The position numbers and the translations under genes are program-made. This document shows positions 23,222-35,885 of a stretch of DNA of 64,000 nt, piece by piece. The notes under the pieces were generated by a model. The model did no database searches. It had not been told where the DNA came from and worked only from the letters and a program-made list of their open reading frames with translations. The DNA comes from Chlorops oryzae. Its lineage: Eukaryota > Arthropoda > Insecta > Diptera > Chloropidae. The stretch spans positions 39,246,698 through 39,310,697 of the forward strand of contig CM035806.1 of assembly GCA_020466095.1 (NCBI GenBank), given 5' to 3'. Within the stretch, counting starts at the first letter, position 1. Every line of letters starts with the position of its first letter.

Positions 23222-23377
23222 GCTATTTACACGTTAAGACATTTCGAGAATGAAACAAATTTTCGTCGGAAAGGGAGGCAGGGGGAAAAGAGAAAACGCT
23301 GCCATACCACATCCCGGCGCGTTCCTAGCCAACAAAAAGTGTGTTTCATTATCGAAATGTCTTAACGTGTAAATGGC
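23222..23377. mobile_element. MITE with ~36-bp TIRs
   Basis: GCTATTTACACGTTAAGACA with TTTCGAGAATGAAACA on the left is mirrored by TGTTTCATTATCGAAATGTC and TTAACGTGTAAATGGC on the right. The loop is GC-richer. Superfamily is undetermined. Confidence 0.65.
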
Positions 23378-24250
23378 CTCTAACCTATTCTGTGTCAAGA
23401 GCCGCTGTTATCGATAATACGCTCCATTTCATTCGATTAACGTTATCGGCCTCGACTGACCGTATCGCTATCGAGTCTTCTTTCATAATTCTCTTTGGCC
23501 TTGTAAGAAGATGAAAACACGATTTTTTTTTTTTAAGTTACGCATTAAATCTTTTCTATAATTCTCACTAACTTTATAAAAATTAGAAATTCATTTAACA
23601 TGCCCTTATAAATTACCCCCGCTACATTGAGTTTTTCTTTCTTTCCTTGTTTTGGTTCTACTATGTATATCCTCCCTGCTTACATAAAAAATCGCACCTG
23701 CTTTCAAGTTTTTGTGGTCTGCTATTCGCGAAATCTCATTTTTCTTAGCATTATTCTCTCTTCCGAAAACCCAAGAAATGTTCAACGAAACTTTTCAGCC
23801 TTTTACACAAAAAATTCGTTATTTTTTCATGCATTGTGGGCACGTTTTTCTTATATTATCATAAAACGTATGAATTTCTGCTTAATTTTTTCGAATTTCC
23901 ATTGAATTTTCGTTACGCTTTTGTGATTATAATACTAATTTCCATAAAATACACCCTCAAGAAAAGTGCACGTGGCACACGACTTCGTGCATTGAACGAG
24001 ACACAGTCCTTGGTTTCAGATCGTCGAGCCTTTCCTGTTCATAAAAGAGTTCGACACTGCCGGTATGGTCTGGTCTTTAAAACGATAGTAACGGTCATTA
24101 CTTATCGTTTAAAAAATTCCGAAGCTCAAGGCAGGGGGGAATGTTACACAATTTTTAAATCTTAACCCCTTTTGTTTGGGCTCCTTTTCTCCACATTTGA
24201 TGCTCCCATGGCTGTATAAAAAGGCTGAAAATGATGTAGAGTATGACTAT

Positions 24251-24411
24251 AAGTAGCGCAGCGAGGGGATCGAAGGGGCAGCCGCCCCGAGCGCAAAATC
24301 ATTTTCTTATTTTTATGAAGGTATTTTCATTGAGGCCGGTTGGAGGCGGCAGCATTTCTTGCATTGTGCACACATCTCCCCGGGCGCCGAAATGTCCCGC
24401 TACGCCACTGG
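24251..24411. mobile_element. MITE, CAGTGGCGTAGCGAG family, third copy
   Basis: The left end AGTAGCGCAGCGAGGGG and the right end GGGCGCCGAAATGTCCCGCT followed by ACGCCACTG match the elements at 15955 and 17319. It is about 160 bp long and non-coding. Confidence 0.6.
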
Positions 24412-24740
24412 TCATATTCATATTTGAAAAGACCTGCTTGAATTGATTTACATGCATACAATATGCAGGCCTGGTTTTACCTTCGAGACAACAAAGGTCG
24501 AAAGGCCTAGGTTTGAGAAATCTTAGTCGATTTTGTCCAGTCAAATATTATACAGCTCGAATCAAGTTCGGGGACTCTTTAAAAGATGGCAATGCGATTA
24601 TACATGGGGGAACATTAAATCAACAAAATTAGATCACGGGTAGGGTCTATCCATGAACTAAATAGTCAAAATTGAGTTCCCTGGATATGCCGTCAGCTTT
24701 CACAGCTTTTGGTAATAATTCTCAGAATCTTATAACTTTT

Positions 24741-24806
24741 TATACCCGACACACTCTGTGTCGAGGGTATATTGCGTTTGTGTGGTTGTGTGTAACACCC
24801 CAGAAT
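24741..24806 (+). repeat. Terminus of a dispersed repeat (TATACCCGACACAC family)
   Basis: TATACCCGACACACTCTGTG followed by TCGAGGGTATATTGCGTTTG is the same sequence found at 35886 (plus) and, inverted, ending at 26496. The CCCGACACA/TGTGTCGAGGG core is itself a short hairpin. Here the repeat stops after CCCAGAAT where a hAT-like end begins. Confidence 0.75.
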
Positions 24807-24825
24807 CAGGCCCGTGCGCAGGAAT
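24807..24825. mobile_element. hAT-like terminal sequence
   Basis: CAGGCCCGTGCGCAGGA resembles hAT terminal inverted repeats and lies just beyond the 3' end of the hAT-derived frame at 24914. It abuts the interrupted dispersed repeat. The opposite terminus was not found. Confidence 0.5.
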
Positions 24826-24913
24826 TGTCCAAGGGGGGGACTTTTTTTTCTATGCATCAAAACAAGTGGTTAAAAATCAAGAGTAACGATTTGAATGACT
24901 TTATTCAAACAAT

Positions 24914-25667
24914 TCAGTTTTGGTGAGTTTCATGTAACAAAAAAACCCTTCGAGGCACAGAAAAAAAGTTTTCCAAAATCGTTTCCACGTCAATTTCAAC
25001 CTCACGATGTATATTCAGTGAGGCTAGGCCATTTAGTCGATCTTCAGACATTGTCGATCTGTGGTACGTTTTGAGACGACGCAACGTTGAGAAAGACCTT
25101 TCATTTGTAGCAGTAGTGACGGGTAAAATTGCCATTATGCGGAGGATTTGATGGATGTTCGGAAATGCATCTGCGTTGCAAATATCAAGCGCATCAAGTG
25201 AATTTTTTATATCCATTCCAGAAATGCGTCGATGCCAAAGTTGAACTTCACTGATCCAGAAGTTAGGACTGTCATTGTTCAAGATAGAAGAGTATTGTGT
25301 AAATAATTGAACACAAGACTCTATATCGAGTGCTTTCATTTTATTTGGGAACAAGCAATCGCATTTTGATAGGATATTGCGATGATTGAGGAACCTATCA
25401 TGAAGATGAGCGATGAAAGTATCAAGGTATGGTACGTATATGGTTATGCGAAAGTAATCCTCAACTGAATCAGTGACGACGTTGTTGCGATGTGTTTGTT
25501 TCGCAGTTAACCGCGGCTTTCGCAATTCGATCGATATCATGCTCCTTGTCGACTGTGCACGCTTTCTCAAAAATTTCTCGGAAATATTCAGAAGCTCTCT
25601 CTCTCTTCTTTCGAGCAATTCTTTTCTTGCAGCATCAGCTAACTCAACAGCTTCTGCAAGATCTTAA
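24914..25667 (-). pseudogene. hAT transposase C-terminal fragment
   Basis: A minus-strand frame of about 250 codons (first in-frame Met at 25618) encodes the C-terminal dimerisation region of a hAT transposase. FPNIHQILRIMAILPVTTAT followed by NERSFSTLRRLKTY and a late RLNGLASLNIHRE is the diagnostic block. The relatives I would expect are P52rIPK/ZMYM-like hAT proteins, in which this C-terminal region mediates oligomerisation. The N-terminal zinc finger and most of the RNase H-like catalytic core are missing, and the frame is closed upstream by a stop just before 25667. I regard it as a decayed remnant, not a host gene. The neighbouring dispersed-repeat sequence to the right shows that the locus is a composite of several insertions. 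Confidence 0.75.
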
Positions 25668-25979
25668 CCTTTTTGCTTGAATTATCCGACTCAGAGACAA
25701 GGTCAAAGAATGTATGATTTTTAACAAAAATTCAGGGGGCGTGCTACGTTTTTGATTTTTCCATAAGAATGCATGCACTGGGGGCCTACTTCAATTCAAC
25801 ACACACGTTTTTTGCCAAGTGCCATCTATAGTACTACTTATATGATTTAAGTAATCAATTGCAGAACGAAATTGAAATTGCCTCAATTTTAAATGTCAGA
25901 TTTGTTTCGAAATTTTCTGAAATTATGCAATATTGTTGTCCGCCTGGACATAGAATAAATTTCTATTGAAATCGAATTG

Positions 25980-26496
25980 ATTTCGAATGTTTTTATTTGG
26001 ATCGCATGGCCTTATTTAGATCAGTTACCGGATCTGCCGGAGAATTTTCAAAGAAAGAAAAAGAAGAAAACCGCTCTTCTGCCACGCCCGCTTTTTCAAT
26101 TTTTGAAAATAATATTACTGGCCTTTAAATATGATCAAATGTCAAATTTCATCAAAATATCTTGAAAAACTTCGATTTTAGAGCAGTTTTTGGATTTTTG
26201 TGACAGACCCTAGTACTGGAGGTACCCCTAAAAATGGTCCGATCGGGTCCATTCTCGAACTTGTTCTTACTTATGTCCCCGTGAGCACGCATACCAAATT
26301 TTGTCGAGATAGCTCAACTCCTTCGATAAGATAACTGTATACAGACAGACGGACAGACGGACATAGCTAAATCGAATCTCCTGGTGACGCTGATCATTTC
26401 TATATATATTTTGTATGGTCTATCTCGACTGGTTCTGGGTCTTACACACAACCACACAAACGCAATATACCCTCGACACAGAGTGTGTCGGGTATA
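25980..26496 (-). repeat. Dispersed repeat, TATACCCGACACAC family, minus orientation
   Basis: Read on the minus strand from 26496 it matches the 35886 copy for several hundred bases: terminal hairpin, a CCGTC/TGTC-rich stretch, then GATAAGATAACTGTAT (inverted), GGACCCGATCGGACCATTTT and the GGGCGTGGCAGAAG block. It has no coding capacity. Similarity fades near 25980. Confidence 0.7.
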
Positions 26497-26508
26497 AACA
26501 GCGATGAA

Positions 26509-26847
26509 CTATGGAATAGATATAGGTAGCTTCTTACGGAAATTTTGCACTTCATCTAAGTTGATTCGTTGTCGCTGGATAAAATTCTCGTCCGTCGAAA
26601 GGACGAAATTCGCGCAGCGTTGTTTGTCGCTCGCTCCGATTGTGTTTAGTTTTCTAAAGTCCAATGCTTCCAAGTGCTCGATGCGAGATGCGAGACTTTG
26701 GAAATGGCGCCGTATGACTGCATGTGTTGAAAGCAATTGCCACAGCTGGGGAGTCCTCTCACGCAACGAGGCATGTTCTCTCCATTTTCCTCTTAAGATA
26801 TCGAATATGGGCATTTCCATGATGTCGAACGCGACATTCGCACGCAT
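26509..26847 (-). CDS. Unrecognised short open frame, possibly TE-derived
   Basis: The 112-codon minus-strand frame has ordinary amino-acid composition without low complexity and is not an obvious shadow of another gene. It reads rich in Leu, Arg and Gln (for example LWQLLSTHAVIRRHFQSLAS). I do not recognise a domain. It sits immediately upstream, on the same strand, of the dispersed repeat and the hAT remnant, so it could be a separated piece of a transposon protein. Absence of a supported promoter or splice sites keeps confidence low. Confidence 0.25.
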   Translation of the reverse strand: MRANVAFDIMEMPIFDILRGKWREHASLRERTPQLWQLLSTHAVIRRHFQSLASRIEHLEALDFRKLNTIGASDKQRCANFVLSTDENFIQRQRINLDEVQNFRKKLPISIP

Positions 26848-26849
26848 TC

Positions 26850-29800
26850 TCAGTGGAAAAAGAAATATACGAAAATTTTTTTTTATTTGGACAAATGGCG
26901 GAAGTTATAGCTCTTGACTAGCACTGTAATTGGTGCTAAGGTTGATTTCTGAAAATTGTTCGTTTTCAAGATAATTACAAAAAACTAAGGCATTCGCACG
27001 CTACAAAAACAGAAGTCAGTTTTGAGGCGAACAGTTCAACCACTGATTTCAGCGAAACTTGAGGCAATATTTTAATGCGACTAATTTTGTAATATTGTAC
27101 ATTGATGAATCTTAGAACTGGTTTTTATTTGATTCAAAAATATTAAACAGTTTAGTTTTTTATTTTATTTTAATCACTGTCGCACGCTACATGTCGAATG
27201 CTACATTTTGTTGCATCATACGTTTTAATTTAATGTGTACTTTTCATTTAATTGGACATGGAGAAGATGATGATAAATGACTTTTAATGTTTTCAATATA
27301 TTTATTTTCACAACAAAAATTATAAACTTAAAATATCTTCAACAAAGAAAAAAAAAATAAATAAAAATATTCATCCTTTACATAAAAAATAAAGAATAGA
27401 AACTAACTTAACTGTGAATAGTATTACTTATATTAAATAAAGATTTTTTAATGGAATATGCAGTCCTAGCTCCTTCAGGACTGCCCTCTTATTATGCCAA
27501 CCGATGCTTCAAACTGTATTTTTAACATTGGCTTGTCATTGAGGCATTACCACTCCCAAATTTAACTACTCCACGAATAGACCTACTGTGGTGAATTAGA
27601 GGTCAGTTGTCTTGCACAAAATACTCTACATTTTGACTAGTCATGTTCTGGGGTAACTCAGAGTACTCCTTTTCGGTAAGTTGACCTATCGCACCCTTGC
27701 TACTAAATCGGTACAACTCAAAATTTCGCATTTCTGGAACAATCATTCATTCTCTATTGAAACTTGCAAAAAATAATTATTTTTCTTAACTTAGTTTATT
27801 CTTAATCGACTACTGCATCAGTCTATATAAACATAAATTTTCTAGGTGTTGAGTTTCTTGCAGAAAAATGTGGTTGAAAATAAAAAATTTGAAATGGGTT
27901 TAGGAGCAAGGGTGCGAAATTTATAAATTTTACACTTACGATGTCGCACGCTACAAACTTCAAATATGTCTCAGGGCCAAAGCGTTGATTATTTTGCAAC
28001 AAAGTTTTTTTTATTTAATTGCAATACAAATTGCTGTTTGCTGCGAATATTTGAGGCGCGTTGCACAAACACCTTTGACTCACTGATAACAAATGTTATT
28101 TTTCAATGTCGCACGCTACAACGAAATAAACGATAAAGTAAAGAAAAAATGTACCGTAATTGGCGATTGCATCGTTCCCTTTGCATTTTTCTTACATTCC
28201 TCAAATATAAAACGATATTTAAAAGTGCAAATATCAATGCATAGTGGATGTTATTACGAACATTAATCAAAACAAAACGGGAAGAGAAATATTCAAAACA
28301 TAACTTTTGCACTTGTGCGACTTTGCATTTGAATATTTCTAAATGTGTTATGAATATATGTGGAATATGTTTAGATTAGTAAAATTTGATCGATTCTCTA
28401 TAAATATATGTTAAAACAACATACTTTTATAGGCTTTGAATTTTTTGACTGCGGTTGACATTTCTGTGGAAATGCCCATATACATTCTTCGCATGCTTTT
28501 CTTTAAATTTTATGCATTCTAATAAAAACAAAAAACAAAAAATCAGGCGTTCCTAGACGACCAAAATAAATGCGAACTTTTATCGAAAATATTTCAAAAT
28601 GACAGCATATCGATTTCGGGAAGAATTGCTGCTGCTGCTCACCCATGAATTAAGAAGAAGATAAAGAGAACCGTCCCATCAAAATTCAACACTTCACAAC
28701 AAAAGTATTTATAGCAGCTCGTAAACTTCCAGCTTTAATGACAATTTTAGCAATTAGAAATTAAAATTCTCAAAGGAATCTCCTCGCATTTCGACGAATC
28801 CTTTTCAATAATTTTTATTGAGTGTTTGTGATTTTAAACTCGAATTATACCCCCTGAAGGGGTATCAACACAGCACCAACAACGACAACAACAACAACAA
28901 CCAGCAGCAGCTAATGCATAGATACTCGTCTCATTGCGCAATCATCACCGTTTTCGGTAGGTTGGTAACTCCAGACACACCCATTCATAATACGCGAATT
29001 TCGCATCCGAAATGAATCGACAAAATAAAAAAAAAATAAAAAAATTAATAAAATCATTTTTATTGAAGAAATCAAACTGCCACAGCTGGTAGCTAGCCCG
29101 AGAGAAGGTAATTTCCACTAATAGTAACAACCGAATCTGTCAAGACAAATCAATAAACTTCCAATTTTATTGCCAACTCTCTTTCTCTCGCTCTTTCGCT
29201 CTCGATCGCTCTCAATCGCTCTCGCTCGCTCTCAGTGGCGGCGTTCCTTAATTTTCGACGCCGCGGCGTCCCTACATGACACACGAGACAGATACCGATC
29301 GGTCAAATTCTCGTGGATTGTCAGCCGTTTGACACATTCTCCGATCCGACCCGATCTCGCACATCATTTTGTCTCGAGTGCGCACAATGAGATTGTTTAT
29401 GTCATCTTCTGGGATATTTCGCTATTGTTTTGAGTTTGCAAGTAGATCGGATCGGCAAGGATATTATGGGTAACGTATTCTGTCATTCTACTCGAATGCA
29501 ATTTTCTTTTTCCTTCGCTTCGCTTCGCATCGCTTTTCTTTTCATTTCACTCTATTTTCTTCCACAGGAGGAAGGTGAATGCCTTTTTAGCAAAGCCAAA
29601 AGCCTTTAGCTAGGACGCCCTTCAGAGAAAGTGTGTGCTGTGTGTTGTGTGTTATTTCGGGACATCTGAAGTGCCTGTGCGGTTTCTGCCAATGATAAGA
29701 ATGATATTGAATTTCGTCGTACATGCTCGTGGGTATTCCGAATTTCGAAAGTGTACCACCATCATCATCTCACTTTTCTTTCACATTTGCAGAAAAAAAT

Positions 29801-32800
29801 ATGACAGTTCATTCCATTGCTACCTATTAGTCTCGTTTATGTGAAATTTCTCTTTCATATCTCGACCGGTCGTAGTTCAAGAAATTATCTGCAATTATGA
29901 TAAGGGACAACATTATTTGAGAGGGATCAAATTTTATGTAGGTCAAGAAGGGGTTCAATGGGAAGAGCTCTAAGGAAAAAAGAAAAATACTTACGAACGA
30001 TATTTCAAGGGTAAAAAATATTTTAAAAAAAGTAGAATATTCTCATAAGAGCTTTCAGGAGCTCTCTGTCTTGCTGTCTCCTCAGAGACTTCGAAAATTC
30101 ACTGAGAATCATTGCGAGATGTGATTTTGCGACTCAACCGAATCGGATGCCATTCGAATGTTCTCCCGACATAAGCCAGGTTTCCATACTTACTCATTCG
30201 ATTACCTGGCTGAAATAACAATATGTTTGTTCTGGAAAAGGCTCCAGACGCCAGGACTCTGAAATTCTTATCGATAATCCTGTGTACCACATAAAGCCAG
30301 ATAAGGAGATATTTTTAGCATAGCTACCGAATGTTTGAGGGCAAAATTGTTTAAGTAAGAAATCCTGTATCCATCAATCAGCTTGGCACCAAGACCGACT
30401 CGGGCGATTTGAGTTCAATTTGGGGTTCCACTTATGTTAGGTACGAAAACCTCCAAAGCATAAACATGAATTTCCACTATTCGAACATTCGATAAAACGA
30501 AATTGATTTTTATTTAATTTTTTTTTTTTTTTTTTTGGTAATGTGGGAAATTTATTTAGGGAATAATAATTGATTCCATTTACATAAGCCCCGTAGCCAT
30601 AGGAATACGATTAGGTCCACTTTTTGTCTGTAGTTTTTTTTTTTTTTTTTTGTGTAAATGAAATTTAACTCCGAAAAATGAATTTGTCAGTTTCAAAAAA
30701 AAAAAAAAAAAAAAAATGAATAGACTCAGACGTTATCCATGTCTTATATGTACACCTTTTCAGGTGTTCGTTCCTTCGTTCGTTCGCAATCGTTCGCTGC
30801 GCTGTCAGGCATGCGCAGTGCGCACTTGCGCGATCAAGCCTTCCGTGCGTCGCTTGGGACACAAGGGTAAAAGGAATCAAAGATAACGTCTAAAACAACG
30901 TAGGTGTGTTGTGATTGAAAATCCTAATCTGATACTGAAAACCTGTTCCGAAGAGATTTACTCGACTTTGTTCTCTGACTGTTTTGGGGGACTGACTGTA
31001 CGCGTGTGCGTTGGTGTTTGAGGATTTCATTTGCTCCTTTGTTTTTTTTTTTTTTTTAACCTTTAGGGTTTCTTATTTACTTACTCGATCTTTCTCTGTG
31101 TTGATCGAAAAAAATAAACCTGTTTGAGTAATTTTCCTTTTTTGGGTTTTTTCTTTAATTATTCATTTGATTTGTGTTCTGTTCTTAACTCCTTTTTGAG
31201 GTGGGGATTTGTTTTTTTTTTTCTTTAACGATTTTGGTTATCACGCTGTGGCTTTCATTTTTTATTTTTATTTTTTTTATTGCCAAGGGAGTGTAAATAC
31301 ATTTAATGGTCTTTTGTTTGCTTGCTTGAGGGCCATATAAATGGGAATGACGAAGACCAACAACACAATGGTCTGAAGGATTTGTTTTTTGTCAGCCGGC
31401 TCTTAGTCCAGGCGACTGTGTAGAGAGGATGGTTTTTTGGGGTTCAAAACCCCCTCCGAAATGAGAGGAGAACCGAGAGAAAATAGTCCCCGAAAAAAAC
31501 CCTCCCGAGACGCGCATATCTCTCTGAGTAAATAATATTTAATTATAATAGGTACGTGTGGGACATGAATTGATTTTTTATTTAAAAGAAAAACCCTGTT
31601 TAAATAAAAAAAAAACTTGAAAACCGCATTAATATTTTCGTTTTACTGTACTTGTGCTCCATTAAAGAGTACCTCCTTGAAGAAGGACTTCATTTTGCTA
31701 TTGCCCAACGAACCATCTCAAAATGACTTTCCCTAAAGACACTCGAAGTCACTTTGACCGAGACCTTCGTGATTCGTAAATTCGTAAATTCGTAATTCGT
31801 AAATTCGAGTTGACTACTTCCTTCCTCATTTGCTAGAGTATTTCACAAAAAAAGGACATACACATATGTACATATATTTTATCTTCGTGCCCAGGAAGTG
31901 GAAATGAATGAAGGTAAAAATTGAAAAGCGGACAAAAGTCAAGGAAACAATTGAGCATTGAATAATTAGAAACACCAAAACATGCCAAAGTCGCTTGCTG
32001 CGGCTTGCTGCGTGCTGGACGAAGGGAAGAAAGAAAGTGATAGGGGCGCCAATGACATAGAGCGGTACCACATACATAAGTAGTTACTTAAACATAAGTG
32101 CAAGCCATTCGAGTCGCCCATGCGAAGTAATTTGAAAGAAAGCAAATTTTTGCGTAAAAATCAATTTTCGTCTCGCCGCATTCTGCCGCATTCTGCCGCA
32201 TTGGCAGGACAATCGATACCATTCGATACGGATGGAGATATTCGGATATCTGTTCTCGGATATGATCGTGACGCGGGCATTGTGACTAATGCACGAAAGT
32301 AGCCCGTGAAGATGACCGTTATTGATTTCTTGTTTTTTTTTTTTTGCCTTGTTTCTTCTAGTGCGCATTCAGCACATGCAAACGTATGGAACTAAATATA
32401 ATCAAACTGCAAACGGCTTCGATTGTAATTGTTTGCATATGCTTGCACGTGTTCAATATATGAGCGGGAGTTCTGGCGCACTATTGCGAATCAAGCGCAT
32501 TAATCTTGACAAGAGAAAACGTGTGCTTTAAGCAAGAAGTGACTAACTGCAATTTTGAATGATTTTCGATGAATCGCATCTGCTTTGCCGGTCACACATG
32601 CAACTTCATACAACAATGATGTCCGTCTTCTCCGTCTTTCAATCAGCAATCAATTTGACTTGGTCATAAAAACGAAAAAATCCTCTATGGCCTTCATTCA
32701 TTGCAACTGCAATTGCAATGGTTGAAAATAGCTAGAAATGGAAAATGGAAAATGGGAAATGGGAAATGGAAATTCTTCAATAAAATTCTCAAATTTATTG

Positions 32801-33490
32801 ATCGCCGCCGCTTCTCATTTGGAATTTGATCGCAATGTTTATAGGTTTTATCACATTATCACTGGGCATTTACTTCGTGGAAAATCCTTGCTTACGACCG
32901 ATTACATCCGATGACGTCCGAATGAGAAGCGGAGTTTCCATTGCGACACAAGAACGAGGGGTGGGGATCGAAATGACTTCATTGCAATTGCTGCAATATT
33001 TTATGGCGTTATGACGGCTTTCCGAATGGACATTTCGCCATGTGTGTGTGATAATTCGGCTGCGAAGCGAAACTCTGAGCACATATGCTCCTACCATCGG
33101 AATCTCATTTGAGTGATGGACAATTGATGGATTTGTTGGGAAACGGTCGTCCGTGAATTATGACTCACGAAAGAAAAGGAAGCCATGAACGTGAATGCGA
33201 TTTTATGACTTTATTGATACCATTATTGACAGCTCTATTTTGAGGGCTACCCAAATTTTATTATTAATTTATTTATTTTTTTTTTTTTTTTTGTTGATAA
33301 ACCCCCTGGGCACGATGACAATGATGAGCACCAGGTAGATAATAATGATGGATTCTACCTTAATTTGGTGGATAAAAACTAGAATTGCATTTTCTGCGAT
33401 CGGCCATCATCAGATGGAAAAATAAGTTAAAGAAAACCAAAGAAACCCAATTTAAAACTCATTTATGCTCGAAGTATTTATGTAGGTACA
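26850..33490. other. Gene-free interval
   Basis: I found no supportable exon. Four near-identical GTCGCACGCTACA motifs occur between 26991 and 28120. Other visible items are a CTCGCT-rich run (29180-29236), T runs at 30522-30537 and 30636-30651, an A run at 30696-30715, TTCGTAAA tandem units near 31776-31806, three CATTCTGCCG units near 32180-32212, and repeated GAAATGG units near 32736-32772. Confidence 0.45.
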
Positions 33491-33491
33491 T

Positions 33492-33753
33492 ACATATCGC
33501 ACCTCCTCTTCTAAAGTGACACAACTCAAAATTTTTGAATTTTGAGTTATGATGTGGATCTTGTTCCTAAGTCACCTGTCTACCTGCAGGAAAAATTCCA
33601 TTCCGTTTTTCCTATTATATATAAAAGGCCGAAAAAAGCCGTAATGCCTTTCGTCTTGCTTTGATTGACACTGCGATGCATTTTGTTTTTTGCGTTTTCT
33701 GAAAAATGAGAAATTTTGAGTTGTGTCACCTTAGAAGAGGAGGTGCGATATGT
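33492..33753. mobile_element. MITE with ~42-bp TIRs
   Basis: CATATCGCACCTCCTCTTCT with AAAGTGACACAACTCAAAATTT on the left is the inverse of the right end, TTTTGAGTTGTGTCACC followed by TTAGAAGAGGAGGTGCGATA. The arms differ by one or two bases. It is non-coding and lies next to another dispersed-repeat segment. Confidence 0.75.
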
Positions 33754-34128
33754 GGGTATAGGCGAAGAGCTAAACGGTTTAGTATGTTTAGTGAGGAAAC
33801 GTTTAGTAACGTCTCCTTTACTAAGCTTTGTTGGGCCCCGAGAACGATCCGAAGGGAAAATGGGCGATATCCGGCAACTGCCACGCCCAAAAATCGAAAT
33901 TTTTCGTAACTTTCGAAGTGAAAAGCGTAGAAGCTTCAAATTCGAAACACACAATGTAGGTCGACCAAGAGCAGTGTAAGGCTTGTGGGCAAAATTGATA
34001 TATTTCGCCCACTGCCGCGCCCACAAACATCAATTTTGTATAACTTCCGTACGGAGAGGCAAAACATAGTGGTGCGCTGGGTATATCAAAATCGGGCTTG
34101 ACCGACTTGTAACTTTCTTAATTGTTTA
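33754..34128. repeat. Dispersed repeat segment ending in a CTTGACCGACTT block
   Basis: It contains CCCACTGCCGCGCCCACAAA and ends AACTTCCGTACGGA ... TATATCAAAATCGGGCTTGACCGACTT (in separate blocks). The same terminal arrangement occurs at 62929-63027, so this is a multicopy element end. It has no coding function. Confidence 0.55.
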
Positions 34129-34815
34129 GCCGCTTGCTTTGACGTTTTTAGGCTCTTCTGCGAAAAAGTTCTGGCAACAATGTTTTCATCTATTTGGGGA
34201 GCTGATGAAAGGATATCAGCGGCAAAACTCGTCAAAAGCTCCTCCTCTTCGTTCCCTCTGTGAAGAACCATCAAGGCTTCAGAAAAGTATGCGAAAAAAA
34301 TATTCCATTTTTTTTTTTTTTTTTTTTAAATTCCAGAGTAAGAAAATAAATTGAAAAAAATTCAAAAAAAAAAAATAATAATAATAAGGAATCATCTAAA
34401 AAAGCATATTTTATGCGACTAGAAATTCGTAAGGATAACCGAAATGAAAGGAGCTCGTTAAACAAAGTTCTGCACTGCTACTGTGTGTTCACGTATCGAG
34501 TCCTGTCTGAGACAAAAGGCATTTAAGGTTAAAATAAAGCATCGTGCGCATTGCTTTTTGTATTAAATTACATGGCAAGGGGAGAAGGATAACCGCATTG
34601 TTGTGCATCTCAACTCAGCCGAAGAAGACAAATGGGAAAGTAAGTTGTAAACTAAAGGATTTATTTGCTTACGATGTAAGGAATAGCAATGAAAGGACGA
34701 CAGACTGACATATTAAACCAGAGTAGGCCAATGTCTTACGTTGACGTGTCAAAGGATGTTTAGCTCAAATATTTAAGGATGCGTGCAGGATGCACAGAGT
34801 GTTCCAGAGCGTGTT

Positions 34816-34843
34816 CCACACACACACACACACAGAGAGAAAA

Positions 34844-34878
<35 letters not shown>

Positions 34879-34897
34879 AAGAGAGAGAGGAGAGAGT
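34816..34897. repeat. CA and GA microsatellite
   Basis: A CA run passes directly into a long GA/GAAA run of about 65 bases. The rest of 34130-35880 shows only homopolymer runs and PPT-like low complexity. Confidence 0.8.
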
Positions 34898-35245
34898 ATC
34901 AAATTACAAGATGTAGGGTGAAAGTGAGCGAAAGGATTACACGAAGAAGGCACAGCTAGAGTTAAGCCAGAGAAGAATTCTCAACGAAAGTTAAAGAAAA
35001 ATTTTTTTAAATTTCCCAAAAATTCGGCTCTAAAAAACAAAAATTTTGATCGATGGCGTACTAGACGGCTCTGCGCTTTTTTATTATTATTTAAAATTTT
35101 TGGATTTTTTTTTTTGTTGCTTTTCTTTGTTTTTCAATTTCAAAATTCCCAAGCGACATTTTCTAACGGTTTTCCTCAAGTGCTCTTCTCCTGCTTCAAT
35201 CCATTTGACGATATAGAATGGAAAACGTTTCTCACATTGCCAGTC

Positions 35246-35278
<33 letters not shown>

Positions 35279-35885
35279 ATAAGCTCATGTCATGTAATAA
35301 TGCTCGATCAAAGGAGAAAGGAGGAGAGCACATAAAAAAAAAAACGGAGAGCCAAAAAACTTGCTCAGTGCAATTTGAGTCATTTCAGTGACATAATTCC
35401 CGACAGCATGACGAATTTTGATTGATAGGAGTTCAGTGGAAATCGGTTAAAAGTTTCTGCTTTATATTGCAATCCAACAGACAGACAATGGGAGGCAGAC
35501 AGACAGACGGACGGACGGAAGGCAGACAGGCATAGCGAATTCGCAGTCTTTGGCAATTGTGAGTGCATTACATTGTGTAAGCCCCGAATCAGTGAAAGTG
35601 CGACTTCGACTTTGAGTTCTGCGCAGCCGCGACTGCGGGATGTCAAAATCTTGGATTGATTGCTCGCTTGCTTTCCCTTAAAAAAAAACACGAAAATAAT
35701 GGCGAAAGCTGTCGTGTTATCTGAGTGAGAGAATTTCTTCAATCAAAATGAACATTTCCTCCCAGAAGCACCAAAAATTCCATTTTTCCCTCGGTCCCTC
35801 GGAGTTGTCAAATTATGCATTAATTGGGAAAATTAAATCAAGGAAATTTCAGTAAAAACCTCAACAGTTTTTGGGTTTTGGTTTT

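Noticed and set aside
28818..29433. Short open stretches with CAA/CAG-rich and Arg/Ser-rich peptides
   Set aside because: They come from CAACAACAA and CTCTCGCT simple repeats and lack supporting splice or start context.
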